A stretch of 38,459 nucleotides of DNA from Desertifilum tharense IPPAS B-1220 (lineage in GTDB: Bacteria; Cyanobacteriota; Cyanobacteriia; Cyanobacteriales; Desertifilaceae): NCBI RefSeq assembly GCF_001746915.1, contig NZ_MJGC01000079.1:1-38459 (forward strand), read 5' to 3'. A program made the translations under genes and the position numbers. Positions 1-8,456 of this stretch are shown piece by piece (positions within the stretch are counted from its first letter, which is position 1; each line of letters begins with the position of its first letter). The notes beneath the pieces are model-generated. The model ran no database searches, was not told where the DNA came from, and worked only from the letters and a program-made list of their open reading frames with translations.

Positions 1-126
1 TCTGATTGCTGATGTACTTAACGGTCTGTCGATTCATCTTTCCAGGTGGAAGACTTTGCCTCCCTCCCCGGTTGATGCTTTTTATCACTCTAACTCCTCC
101 TAATCGTAAAATACCTACACCTGTCA

Positions 127-157
127 GGGGGGGGTGGGGAGGTGGGGGGATGGGGGG
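127..157 (+). repeat. G-rich tract, possible G-quadruplex
   Basis: A nearly uninterrupted purine/G run with G-blocks of 8, 4, 2, 6 and 6 separated by one or two bases. This fits the loose pattern of four or more G-runs with short loops needed for a G-quadruplex on the + strand. Its right part (GTGGGGGGATGGGG, then AAGAA) recurs almost exactly near 23467-23485, so it belongs to a dispersed repeat family. It lies downstream of wecB. No function is claimed. Confidence 0.5.
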
Positions 158-186
158 AAGAAAAGATAGGAAGACTTGATGACTAT

Positions 187-345
187 CAACTCAGCACTCT
201 CTTCTCACTTGGAACACCGCTGCTTGGTGTGCAAGCTACGGAACTCAGAACCAACTCAGCACTCTCTTCTGACTCGGAACACCGTTGCTTGGTGTGCAAG
301 CTACGGAACTCAGAACCAACTCAGCACTCTCTTCTGACTCGGAAC
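187..345. repeat. 65-bp tandem repeat, about 2.4 copies
   Basis: Units begin at 187, 252 and 317 with an exact 65-base period. The first two are complete and differ at only a few bases; the third matches for 29 bases and then passes into heptamer repeats. Each full unit contains a short hairpin, ACACC-(7 nt)-GGTGT. The units are contiguous with no unique spacers, so this is not a CRISPR array. An open frame across the repeats is not considered coding. Confidence 0.85.
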
Positions 346-410
346 TCGGAACTCGGAACTTTGCACTCCTTTCCCCACTCAGCACTCAGCACTTTACACT
401 CAGCACTCGG
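338..410. repeat. Heptanucleotide short tandem repeats (STRR)
   Basis: Three perfect CTCGGAA heptamers (338-358) are followed, after 17 bases, by five heptads of the CACTCAG type (376-410: CACTCAG, CACTCAG, CACTTTA, CACTCAG, CACTCGG). Short heptameric tandem repeats are well known in cyanobacterial intergenic DNA. The reverse complement, CTGAGTG, occurs as a tandem pair at 23427-23440, so the same family sits at two places in this window in opposite orientation. Confidence 0.85.
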
Positions 411-440
411 AGAAGCACTTAGAGAAGCACTCTAGTACGG

Positions 441-1559
441 TTAGTGTTGAGAAAAATAATTTTGGACAGCGTTTAAGATGCGTTGAGCAGCTTGTCCATC
501 GCCAAAGGGATTAACAGCAGTGGCCATGACTTGGTAGGTTTGAGAATTGCTGAGGAGTTCGCTGGTTGAGGATAGAATATCGTCTGCATTCGTGCCTACG
601 AGTTTAGCAGTTCCGGCTGCGATCGCCTCCGGTCGTTCCGTTGTTTCCCGCAGCACCAGCACGGGTTTGCCTAAACTGGGGGCTTCTTCCTGCAAGCCAC
701 CTGAATCTGTTAAAAGCAAATAACACCCCGAAATCGCCCCTACCAAATCCGAGTAATCTAACGGTTCGGTGAGAAACACCCTCGGATGAGCGCCTAGAAT
801 CGCCTGCAATGGCTCCCTAACCGTGGGATTGCGATGGAGCGGTAGCAGCAACGCCGCGTCCGGAAACGCCTCTAGAACCTTCAGGAATCCCCGCGCAATC
901 TCCTGTAGCGGTTCGCCCCAATTTTCCCGACGATGCACCGTCGCCAGCAAGACGCGGTATTTTGACCAATCTAACCCCGGAATATTGCACTGGGGTTGAC
1001 GTTGCGCCACGCTTAACAGGGCATCAATCACTGTATTACCCGTTTGGTGAATTTCGCCTACCACTCCCGAATGTTCTAAATGCTTTACAGATTGGGGCGT
1101 TGGGGCAAAGTGGAGTTGGGTAATTTGGGAAATCAGCCGACGGTTGGCTTCCTCTGGGTAGGGGTTATATAACTCATCGGTTCGCAAACCTGCCTCCACA
1201 TGGCCCACCGGAATTTTTTGGTAAAATGCCGCCAACGCCGCAGCAAAAGCCGTGGTTGTATCGCCTTGCACCAATACCATTTGTAACTGGCGCTCGGCAA
1301 ATAAGGCTTCTAGACCTTGTAAGCTGCGACAAGTAATATCAGTCAAGGTTTGCTGGGGTTGCATAATGTTTAAATTGCAATCGGCTTGCAAATTGAACAA
1401 TTGCATCACCTGTTGGACCATTTCCTGATGCTGACCTGTCAAAATCACTTGAGTATCAAAGCAAGAAGCAGCTTTAAACGCCTGAATCACAGGTGCTAAC
1501 TTAATGGCTTCAGGGCGCGTGCCTAAAACAATGCCTACGCGGATAGAATGTTGCGTCAT
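441..1559 (-). CDS. wecB: UDP-N-acetylglucosamine 2-epimerase (non-hydrolysing)
   Basis: Interconverts UDP-GlcNAc and UDP-ManNAc in the cytoplasm, supplying ManNAc-derived sugars for surface polysaccharide. The 372-residue length is normal for the family. Visible family signatures: GTRPEA (residues 13-18), VQGDTTT around D100, HVEAGLRT around E122, PEEANRR around E136, ATVHRREN with H209, and the C-terminal TDSGGLQEEAP nucleotide-binding stretch followed by RETTERPEA. It starts at an ATG (MTQHS), 9 residues before the first beta strand. It is a single gene divergent from pilT, and no sugar-pathway genes are adjacent. The assignment is secure; which polymer it serves is unknown. Confidence 0.95.
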   Translation of the reverse strand: MTQHSIRVGIVLGTRPEAIKLAPVIQAFKAASCFDTQVILTGQHQEMVQQVMQLFNLQADCNLNIMQPQQTLTDITCRSLQGLEALFAERQLQMVLVQGDTTTAFAAALAAFYQKIPVGHVEAGLRTDELYNPYPEEANRRLISQITQLHFAPTPQSVKHLEHSGVVGEIHQTGNTVIDALLSVAQRQPQCNIPGLDWSKYRVLLATVHRRENWGEPLQEIARGFLKVLEAFPDAALLLPLHRNPTVREPLQAILGAHPRVFLTEPLDYSDLVGAISGCYLLLTDSGGLQEEAPSLGKPVLVLRETTERPEAIAAGTAKLVGTNADDILSSTSELLSNSQTYQVMATAVNPFGDGQAAQRILNAVQNYFSQH

Positions 1560-1722
1560 AGAAATGGTTGAACTGAGAAAACAAACCTGAGTTTTTCATC
1601 ATCGTACGGAAAATTGGCCCGACCCTGTTAGCGATCGCTAGAATTTGGGAATTCTTCAATCAAGCGCGAGTTCGTTTTGCCCTCGTTCGCTTATTCTCCG
1701 CAAACAGGCTAACCCGATAGTG

Positions 1723-1751
1723 TTGACTAGGAGAGGGAGTTAAGAATAATT
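1723..1751 (+). promoter_or_regulatory. Possible sigma-70-type promoter of pilT
   Basis: TTGACT (1723-1728) lies 16-17 bases before AATAAT/ATAATT (1745-1751), roughly 120 bases ahead of the chosen pilT start. The -35-like element is one base from consensus and the -10 is weak. This is a sequence match only. Confidence 0.3.
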
Positions 1752-1872
1752 GCTCTTAAATTCCTCTGGCAAGCTGTGTTAGCCTGTCTGCAAGATGTCA
1801 AGCGTGCATCTGGTTTTCACGCTAGCGATCGCTGATTCAGTATCCAGTCAACTCTTTGTCAGGAAGTGGCAT

Positions 1873-3186
1873 ATGACCCAATCACCCCAACGTCCACCTG
1901 CTTCACCACCTCCCGCACCCCCTCGCGTTCCCCCCGCACCCCCTCCTACGGCAGCGAGAGCAACCCATGTAGCAGCGAATACTTCTGGGGCGACTCAACA
2001 AATGGCACCGCGAACCATGCCTATGCCCCCTGCCCAAGGGACTGCGACTAGAAGCCCAACCAGCACAGAAACCTCCGCCAGAACGGCTCAGAAGGCGGCC
2101 CCTGCCTCTAAAGGACCGAGTGCGGGCCATCGCACCCTCGAACAGCTTGTCCGAGAAGCCAACGAAAACGGCATTTCTGACTTGCACTTAGGGGTGGGCG
2201 AAACGCCTCGCTTTCGCAAACGCGGTGACATTATTGAAACCGGCGACCCAGTTATTGACCTCAACACCTTCATGAGCTGGTTGCATGAATGTATGAGCGA
2301 TGAGGAAATTCGCCGTTTTCAAGACCACCTAGACTTTGACGGAGCCTTTGACTTTGGGTTTGTCCGCATTCGGATTAACTGTTTTGACTCCCTAGCTGGC
2401 CCCGCAATGGTTTTGCGGTTGATTCCGTCGCAGATTTTGACGATGGAACAACTGAATCTACCCCAAGTTTTTAGAGATATTTGTCACTACCATAAAGGAC
2501 TTATTTTGGTGACAGGTCCTACTGGTTCCGGTAAGTCCACGACAATGGCGGCGATGATGGACTATATCAATAAGAATATGGCTTACAACATCATCACCAT
2601 TGAAGACCCGGTGGAGTTTGTTCACCAAAGTAAAAAAGCACTGATTAAGCACCGCGAGGTCGGACGCCATACTTTAGAGTTTAAAAACGCCCTGAAAGCC
2701 GCTTTGCGGGAAGACCCCGATTTGATGCTGGTGGGGGAAATTCGCGACCAAGAAACCATGAATATTGCCCTGAAAGCAGCTTCTACGGGTCACTTGGTCA
2801 TGGGAACCCTGCACACCAACAGCGCGGTCAAAACCATCGAACGGATTCTGGGGATGTTCCCGCCCGCCGAACAACCCGCCCTGCGCGTCTCGCTCTCAGA
2901 ATCTTTGGTATCCATCATTGCTCAGGGTCTGTGTAAGACAACGGATGGCAAGCGGGCCGCCTTCCACGACATTCTCGTAGCAACCGATGCGGTGAAAGAG
3001 TATATCATTAAGGGCGAACTTGATGAAATTACTCAAATCATGCTCCGTTCTGAATTTGACGGCATGACCACGATGAATAAATCGCTGTATAAGCTGTATC
3101 AAGAAGGTCGAATTACTGAAGAAACGGCGCTAGAAAAATCACCAACGCCGAATGAAATGGCTCAGTTCCTCCGGGGCCGCGTGTAA
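1873..3186 (+). CDS. pilT: Type IV pilus retraction ATPase PilT, PilT2-like
   Basis: Hexameric AAA-like ATPase at the cytoplasmic base of type IV pili that drives pilus retraction and twitching. The ATG at 1873 (437 aa) is chosen because AGGAAG lies 6 bases upstream; an in-frame ATG at 1795 would add 26 residues with no such site. The N-terminal ~80 residues are Pro/Ala-rich low complexity. The core follows: Walker A GPTGSGKST (215-223), Walker B LMLVGEIRD around E289, and the His box TGHLVMGTLHTNSA (305-318). No pilB or pilC is adjacent. In Synechocystis the stand-alone, N-terminally extended PilT2 affects phototaxis direction, so a PilT2-like role is a reasonable inference, not shown here. 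Confidence 0.93.
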   Translation: MTQSPQRPPASPPPAPPRVPPAPPPTAARATHVAANTSGATQQMAPRTMPMPPAQGTATRSPTSTETSARTAQKAAPASKGPSAGHRTLEQLVREANENGISDLHLGVGETPRFRKRGDIIETGDPVIDLNTFMSWLHECMSDEEIRRFQDHLDFDGAFDFGFVRIRINCFDSLAGPAMVLRLIPSQILTMEQLNLPQVFRDICHYHKGLILVTGPTGSGKSTTMAAMMDYINKNMAYNIITIEDPVEFVHQSKKALIKHREVGRHTLEFKNALKAALREDPDLMLVGEIRDQETMNIALKAASTGHLVMGTLHTNSAVKTIERILGMFPPAEQPALRVSLSESLVSIIAQGLCKTTDGKRAAFHDILVATDAVKEYIIKGELDEITQIMLRSEFDGMTTMNKSLYKLYQEGRITEETALEKSPTPNEMAQFLRGRV

Positions 3187-3227
3187 AATTTTTCAAACTA
3201 CGCCAAAGTCAAACCCTTGTCTGTATG

Positions 3228-3277
3228 ATTGGGAGTTGAGGAGCAATCGTTTTCCCCAATTCCCAATTCTTTTTTTT
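3228..3277 (+). terminator. Intrinsic terminator after pilT
   Basis: Arms ATTGGGAGTT (3228-3237) and AATTCCCAAT (3258-3267) form a 10-pair stem with one G-U pair. The inner bases can extend it with one mismatch. A T-rich run (3268-3277, one C) follows at once. It sits about 40 bases after the pilT stop. The arm sequence also resembles the GGGAATT heptamers found at 23520-23540. Confidence 0.7.
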
Positions 3278-3403
3278 GCCAACTTCTCGCCTTAAATCTG
3301 GAGTTCGACTCAATTCTACCGAGGACAAGGCATAAGACCAGAAAGGGTTAAATCCTCGTTTTCCTGACCGTTCTCAACATTGAACTCCCAATTGCTTAAA
3401 TGT

Positions 3404-4204
3404 ATGCCTCCCAAATTGCATCTGACCCACCCCTCCCTAGAGGAGAAAGCCAGTCTAAAACTGTTTAAGGGGATTGCTTTATTTACACCAGGGGGAGATT
3501 TAGTTTACTGCATTGACCCCACCAAACGCAGCCAATGGCACCTACATTTATGTGCAACCTTACAGGAGTTATTAGATTTACCAGAACCGCCTCATTTCTT
3601 AGTCCCTTGTTATACAGCAACAATCGATCGTTGGCTCGATCCGTATACGCAACAGGTGAAGGTTTCCGCCGAAGCTTATGCCCCGGTTTTACGCTATCAA
3701 CCCTTGCTGAATGCTATCTTTGAAACCGACTCTTTGGTTTGGCAACCGATTAGCCAAACCTTGGGTTCGTGCGATCCTTTAGTCTTAGCCACTTATCGAT
3801 CTCGTTTCCCTCAACTTTGGGAAGAACACGATCTCGTCATTGGCGTCAACTCCCCCGGATCGCGTCAATTCCTACGCCCTACTGCAACGCAACCGGAAGT
3901 CGAACCTTTAATTCTGTCCGAACCGGAAGCCCAAGGCTATGTGTTACGCCTCTTTGTTTCGGGTTATAGCGCCGCTACCGAACGGATTTTACAAGAACTC
4001 TACCAGCTATTAGAGCGATCGCTCGCCTATCCCTACACGCTCAAAGTCATCGATATTTACAAGCATCCCGAACAAGCCGAAGCCGATCAAGTCTCTGCCA
4101 CCCCCACATTAGTCAGAGTCTGGCCGCGCCCGGTGCGGAAGATTGTCGGTAACTTAGAAGATGCCACCAAAATCTTGCAAATTCTGGGCGCAACCCAATA
4201 TTAA
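3404..4204 (+). CDS. KaiB-domain protein with ~175-residue N-terminal extension
   Basis: The last ~89 residues (from about 178 of 266) match the KaiB fold: YVLRLFVSGYS, then LKVIDIYKHPEQAEADQVSATPT, then RPVRKIVGNL, closely paralleling clock KaiB. The first ~175 residues are a separate domain I do not recognise, with no membrane segment or signal peptide. I start at the ATG at 3404; an in-frame TTG at 3380 would add 8 residues, and neither has a strong ribosome site. Neither kaiA nor kaiC is adjacent, so this is not the core clock kaiB. It may compete with or modulate KaiB/SasA-type interactions, but that is inference. Its stop overlaps the stop of the convergent protease gene by 3 bases. Confidence 0.85.
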   Translation: MPPKLHLTHPSLEEKASLKLFKGIALFTPGGDLVYCIDPTKRSQWHLHLCATLQELLDLPEPPHFLVPCYTATIDRWLDPYTQQVKVSAEAYAPVLRYQPLLNAIFETDSLVWQPISQTLGSCDPLVLATYRSRFPQLWEEHDLVIGVNSPGSRQFLRPTATQPEVEPLILSEPEAQGYVLRLFVSGYSAATERILQELYQLLERSLAYPYTLKVIDIYKHPEQAEADQVSATPTLVRVWPRPVRKIVGNLEDATKILQILGATQY

Positions 4205-6339
4205 ACGCCTATCGTGAGTTGCCATCCTCGCAAACTCCCCGTATCGCCCGCCGCAAAATCAATTAACAATAATTGCCAATTGCCCCGTACTGGGAGATTC
4301 AGCAATTGACGCAAAGCGGGTACTGTTTGTAAAGAATAGGTGGTTTCTAGGCGCGTATTGCGGCCGAGCGTGCGACTTTGCAATAAGATACGGCGATTGG
4401 TGGGAGACAGCAGATAAATCTCCAAATCCCCTAAAAAAGAATGCTCAACATCGACTGCAACTTGGAGGTCTCGAAGCTGTCCGGTATCGGAAACCGCGAT
4501 CGCGCTTGTCACCCCTTGGGGATTATTATCCACTAAATTAATCCGCGAATTATTTTGCAGCGTCAGCCGTCGCCCTACGCTTGGCGTCCCCATAAACATC
4601 TGTCGCGCCGCCGAAACCGCCCGAAACGCATTCACCTTGCCATAGCCAAACCACTCAGAATAGCCCGCCTCATTGTAAGTCCCCTTGCGAAAACCAAACT
4701 GCGGATCGGCACTGGTATCGACAATCTTATCCGCCGTTTGCTGCAAAATCTGCTTCACCTGAGCCGCCGTCAAATCGGGATTCGCCGACAGCACCAACGC
4801 CGCCACCCCCGCGACAATCGGGCAAGCGCTAGAAGTCCCGCCAAACTCCGAAGTATAGTCTCCTGAACTGTACCCCGCAGCCCCAACGCGATCCGCCGTC
4901 AGCATCCCTAACCCCGGTAACGCCCCCGTCACCGCCGGAGGAGTCGGGATATAACCCGTTTGCTGCAACCACATCCCCGGAGGCGCATTATTACTCGGCG
5001 CGCACACCGAAATCCCATTTCCCCAATTACTATAGGCCGCCTTTTGCCCCAAGCTCGTACTGGCAGAAACGGCGATTACATCCGGATGTACGGCAAATCC
5101 AACTAACCATCTTGTCGGGCCGCGCAAAACATTATTAGGCCATCCTTGCTCATCAATCGTGCCATTCACGGGGCGATTGGCATTACCCGCCGCAAACACA
5201 ATGACGCAGCCTTTACCCTGGCGTCCTTGGGTGGCAGCCCGGTTTAATGCCGCGCTTTGGCGCAACGATAGGGGAAAATTCACCGCCGCCGGGCCCCAAC
5301 TGCAAGAAATCACCGCCGCCCCCCGACTGCTCGCCCAGTTAAAGATTTGCTCGATGGATTCGTCATCGAGAAACCCCGTTGTCCGAATCGGCATCAGGGC
5401 GCAACCAGGGGCAACGCCAACCATCCCTTGACCGTTTTCTTCAGCAACGCACAACCCCGCACAGGCCGTCCCGTGATTCTCTTCTGGGCTGGTGGGAAGG
5501 GGGAGAAAGTCTTGGTCTTTAAAGTCTCGCGGAGCCACAATTTTACCAATGCCCTGAAGGTCGGGATGGTTGAGATCGATGGCGTCATCAGTGACGGCGA
5601 CGACGACTGAACGGACGCCGCGCGTAATATCCCAGGCTCTTTCTACGTCAATATGGGAGTTGAGCGCCAGTTGGCTACCGCCAGCGTGTTGCAAATACCA
5701 TTGTTGCGGGTAGAGCGGATCGCGGGGTCGATAAAAAGATTGGATTGCAATAATAATATTGGGTTCGGCGGCTAGGACTTGCGGCAAACTCATCAACCGA
5801 TTGGCAATTTTAACGGGGTTTTCGGTCGCAGCGCGGGTGACTTGAAAGACAAAGGCATTCGGCAAGCCTTCAATGGGTTTCACCAGTTGCAACCCGGCTG
5901 CATTCGCCAGTTCTGTGCCAACGGCGGGTTCAACATCGGGGGCAAATTGGAGGGTGAGTTGGTCGGTGAGGTAAACCAAGGCCCCAGGGTCATCTTGCAG
6001 GTGATAGACGTGGCTGGCAAAGGCGACGGCATCTGCCTGCCGCGCGGCTTGCATGGAGTCTTCAAGCTGTTCGGGCTGAACGATGAATTCTTGCAAGGTT
6101 CCGGCGCGAGTTGCTGAGGGAATATGGGGGAGGTTTTGGTGGCGAATGGCGGGAATTTGGCTCGTCCAACTGGGGGCGGCGTTGGGTTGGGGAACCACGG
6201 TAAAGCGATCGCGCACTTTCTCTAAAATGAGTTCATCTCCCCCTCGCTGCAACACCAATCCAATATTCTCTTCGGGAACGCTCGCACCCTCCGGATTGCG
6301 GGTGGGATACTCAGGAGAATTTGCGCTATCGCCATTCAT
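4201..6339 (-). CDS. S8 subtilisin-family serine protease with C-terminal P-domain (PrcA-like)
   Basis: Subtilase with the catalytic triad visible: D251 (VAVTDDAIDLNHPDL), H289 (NHGTACAG) and S503 (GGTSSACP), plus the oxyanion Asn N386 in AAGN. Residues ~80-205 resemble a propeptide region. Residues ~598-712 form a proprotein-convertase P-domain (HSFLGDLEIYLLSP, then GNWQLLLIDFAAGDTGSLRGWQL). This order matches the calcium-dependent protease PrcA of heterocystous cyanobacteria and kexin-like enzymes. No N-terminal signal peptide is evident, fitting a cytoplasmic or non-classically exported enzyme. It is transcribed toward the KaiB-domain gene with a 3-base overlap. Substrates are unknown. Confidence 0.9.
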   Translation of the reverse strand: MNGDSANSPEYPTRNPEGASVPEENIGLVLQRGGDELILEKVRDRFTVVPQPNAAPSWTSQIPAIRHQNLPHIPSATRAGTLQEFIVQPEQLEDSMQAARQADAVAFASHVYHLQDDPGALVYLTDQLTLQFAPDVEPAVGTELANAAGLQLVKPIEGLPNAFVFQVTRAATENPVKIANRLMSLPQVLAAEPNIIIAIQSFYRPRDPLYPQQWYLQHAGGSQLALNSHIDVERAWDITRGVRSVVVAVTDDAIDLNHPDLQGIGKIVAPRDFKDQDFLPLPTSPEENHGTACAGLCVAEENGQGMVGVAPGCALMPIRTTGFLDDESIEQIFNWASSRGAAVISCSWGPAAVNFPLSLRQSAALNRAATQGRQGKGCVIVFAAGNANRPVNGTIDEQGWPNNVLRGPTRWLVGFAVHPDVIAVSASTSLGQKAAYSNWGNGISVCAPSNNAPPGMWLQQTGYIPTPPAVTGALPGLGMLTADRVGAAGYSSGDYTSEFGGTSSACPIVAGVAALVLSANPDLTAAQVKQILQQTADKIVDTSADPQFGFRKGTYNEAGYSEWFGYGKVNAFRAVSAARQMFMGTPSVGRRLTLQNNSRINLVDNNPQGVTSAIAVSDTGQLRDLQVAVDVEHSFLGDLEIYLLSPTNRRILLQSRTLGRNTRLETTYSLQTVPALRQLLNLPVRGNWQLLLIDFAAGDTGSLRGWQLTIGV

Positions 6340-6619
6340 GATTGTGCAAGCTCGGTAATTTAAGAGGAGGGGAACCCAAAAACAGAGATTGAGCGTCCCA
6401 AACTAGTTGAAACACAGGCAAAGTCAATTTGCAATGTTACTATACCTTAAAGTCGCGTCCTACCCTGGGACGATTTGAGGCGAAATGCCGATCCTAGCTA
6501 GCACCCAGGCTTCTTTAAAATCAAGGTTTCTCGCCAGTACATTCAAGTATGGGATCGGGCTGATAGACTAAGCTTGAATTTGGTTTGTTCACTTTAGCGA
6601 TTAGACAGCAATTGAGTTC

Positions 6620-7672
6620 ATGGTACCCTCTGCAACTGCTCGCCTCCTCCAGCCCCTACGCTTAGTTTCCCTAAGCTGCCTAGCGGCTATTAGTTTAACG
6701 TTACCAATGGTTGCCCAGGCAAAGCCCCCTGAATCTTCAGCAGGGGTGAAGCAAGTTCAACCCATCGATCCAGAAGACCCTAGCAACCTGCGACCGTTAA
6801 ACTTAGATACGAGTTTGCTGAGTCTGCAAGGCGGTCAGCGCCTCATGCGAGAAGCAGACAATGCCGTTAATCAGCAAGATTACGCTCTAGCGATCCGCAA
6901 ATTGCAAGAGTCTCGCCAAGTTTTTAACCAACTGTCTAACTTTCATCAAGAATTGGCATCGAGCTTTTCAGGGATTGATAATCGCCTTGCGGAGAACCTG
7001 CGCTCTCAAGCTGTGGAAACTGCCCAGATGCGAGATGAGGCAACCTATCAGCTTGCTTTAGCGCATCGGGCCCAAGGTCAGCCAGAGCTATCGGTACCGC
7101 TTTTAGTACAAATTATCCGCAGCCAAAATCCTACGCGGGAGTTGGGGACAAGGGCTTATCAACAGTTATTTGAGTTAGGCTTTGTTAAGTTGCCCTATCC
7201 CAGACCCAGCGATGCAGCTAACGTTCAACCCCCGGCGGATACCGGGATGAACTTACTGAGTTTGTCTGGAGGTCGGCGCTTGATGCAAGAAGCTAGCGAT
7301 GCGGTTAATCGACAAGATTACGCTTTGGCAAGCCGCAAGCTGCAAGAGTCTCGCCAGGTGTTTAACCAACTCTCTAATGCGTATCAAGAATTGGCTGCCA
7401 GTTTTTCGGGGATTGACAATCCGATTGCGGACAGTCTGCGTTCTCAAGCTGTGGAAACTGCCCAAATGCGAGATGAGGCAACCTATCAGCTTGCCTTGGT
7501 GCATCGGGTACAAAATCAGCCTGAGTTATCGGTACCGCTTTTAGTGCAAATTATCCGCAGTCAAAACCCCACGCGGGAGTTAGGCACAAAGGCTTATCAG
7601 CAGCTATTCGAGTTAGGGTTTGTTCGGCTTGCTTATCCGAGACCTCGCGGCCAATCTACTTCGTCTAATTAG
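6620..7672 (+). CDS. Exported protein with two tandem ~131-residue repeats
   Basis: The N-terminus has a charged start, a hydrophobic stretch (about residues 14-31) and AQA, consistent with a cleaved Sec signal peptide ending near residue 34. The mature part consists of two near-identical units, residues ~66-196 and ~212-342 (offset 146). Each begins LLSL-x-GG-x-RLM, runs through predicted helices (KLQESRQVFNQLSN, RSQAVETAQMRDEATYQLA, LVQIIRSQNPTREL) and ends YPRP. The helical pattern resembles TPR-like repeats, but I do not recognise the family. DNA identity between units is high in the middle, pointing to recent duplication or gene conversion. Likely a periplasmic scaffold; function unknown. 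Confidence 0.8.
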   Translation: MVPSATARLLQPLRLVSLSCLAAISLTLPMVAQAKPPESSAGVKQVQPIDPEDPSNLRPLNLDTSLLSLQGGQRLMREADNAVNQQDYALAIRKLQESRQVFNQLSNFHQELASSFSGIDNRLAENLRSQAVETAQMRDEATYQLALAHRAQGQPELSVPLLVQIIRSQNPTRELGTRAYQQLFELGFVKLPYPRPSDAANVQPPADTGMNLLSLSGGRRLMQEASDAVNRQDYALASRKLQESRQVFNQLSNAYQELAASFSGIDNPIADSLRSQAVETAQMRDEATYQLALVHRVQNQPELSVPLLVQIIRSQNPTRELGTKAYQQLFELGFVRLAYPRPRGQSTSSN

Positions 7673-7758
7673 TTTTGGCTTCCCGCAAGCGAAGACAGCA
7701 TAAGGGATTGCGGCTAAGGCGCTAAAATGAAGAATGCAGCCATTGAGAGGGGAATTTC

Positions 7759-8019
7759 ATGATTAGCCCAGTGCAGGTTGAATCGATGATTAAGGCTGGG
7801 TTGCCCGATGCCTATGTCCAAGTCCAGGACTTGACAGGAGGCGGCGATCATTATCAAGCCACGGTGGTTTCATCGGCGTTTGAAGGAAAACGACGCGTGC
7901 AGCAACACCAACTGGTTTATCAAGCTCTAAAAGAGGCCATGTCCAGCGAAGCCATTCATGCGCTGGCGCTGAATACGTACACGCCAAACGAGTGGGAAGC
8001 CGCCCGCCAAACCGTTTAA
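7759..8019 (+). CDS. bolA: BolA family protein
   Basis: An 86-residue BolA/YrbA-type protein. Visible signatures: [18 protein letters not shown] in the central beta-turn region, [12 protein letters not shown], and the C-terminal [14 protein letters not shown] with the invariant His of the family. The G-D-H-Y His lies in the loop that helps bind a shared iron-sulfur cluster in BolA-glutaredoxin complexes. GAGAGGGG lies just upstream of the ATG. It lies directly before a CGFS glutaredoxin (50-base gap to that gene's ATG) on the same strand, the classic partnership in Fe-S trafficking and redox sensing. Confidence 0.92.
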   Translation: MISPVQVESMIKAGLPDAYVQVQDLTGGGDHYQATVVSSAFEGKRRVQQHQLVYQALKEAMSSEAIHALALNTYTPNEWEAARQTV

Positions 8020-8069
8020 GCTAGAATCAACCATTAAACTCATTGCAAAGGAAGTTCGCTGTAAGCCCT

Positions 8070-8393
8070 ATGACTCCAGAAGCTCAAGAGAAAATTGATA
8101 GTCTCGTTAACCAAAATAAAATTTTGGTGTTTATGAAGGGTAATAAATTAATGCCCCAATGCGGATTCTCCAATAATGTGGTGCAAATCCTCAATGCTTT
8201 GGGCGTACCGTTTGAAACGGTTGATGTATTAGCCGATCCTGACATCCGCCAAGGGATTAAAGAATACTCTAATTGGCCGACAATTCCCCAGGTGTATATT
8301 AACGGGGAGTTTGTTGGGGGTTCCGATATTATGATCGAACTCTATCAAAAAGGCGAATTGCAAGAAATGGTAGAGGTCGCCTTAGCGTCTTAG
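8070..8393 (+). CDS. grxD: Monothiol CGFS-type glutaredoxin
   Basis: Grx4-type monothiol glutaredoxin that binds and passes [2Fe-2S] clusters together with BolA. Visible: [14 protein letters not shown] with the active motif CGFS at residues 31-34, [16 protein letters not shown] (cis-Pro glutathione-binding loop) and GGSDI near the C-terminus. The ATG at 8070 gives 107 residues, the usual length with the usual MTPE-type start. An in-frame TTG at 8043 would add nine atypical residues. The only purine-rich site (AAAGGAAG near 8047-8054) is far from the ATG, so the start is probable, not certain. Likely cotranscribed with bolA. Confidence 0.95.
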   Translation: MTPEAQEKIDSLVNQNKILVFMKGNKLMPQCGFSNNVVQILNALGVPFETVDVLADPDIRQGIKEYSNWPTIPQVYINGEFVGGSDIMIELYQKGELQEMVEVALAS

Positions 8394-8423
8394 TTTGCCT
8401 TCAATTCAATGTCTCGATGGTGT

Positions 8424-8453
8424 AACCCCTGTTGTTAAGCAGGGGTTTTGCTT
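8424..8453. terminator. Terminator between grxD and hisIE
   Basis: AACCCCTG (8424-8431) and CAGGGGTT (8440-8447) form a perfect 8-bp stem with an 8-base loop, followed by TTGCTT. It lies 30 bases after the glutaredoxin stop and just beyond the convergent hisIE stop, so it may serve both directions. Confidence 0.75.
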
Positions 8454-8456
8454 GGT

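Noticed and set aside
187-345. Possible CRISPR array
   Set aside because: The repeats are contiguous 65-bp units with no unique spacers, and no cas genes are present.
142-435. A 97-codon open frame in the leftmost region
   Set aside because: It simply translates the tandem and heptamer repeats, giving repeated SALSTLHSAL-like peptide; no homology or ribosome site.
3404-4204. Core clock kaiB
   Set aside because: Too long, with an extra N-terminal domain and no kaiA or kaiC neighbour; treated as a KaiB-domain protein.
4555-6117. Several open frames on the + strand opposite the protease gene
   Set aside because: They mirror a GC-rich coding strand; the minus frame has full subtilase motifs.
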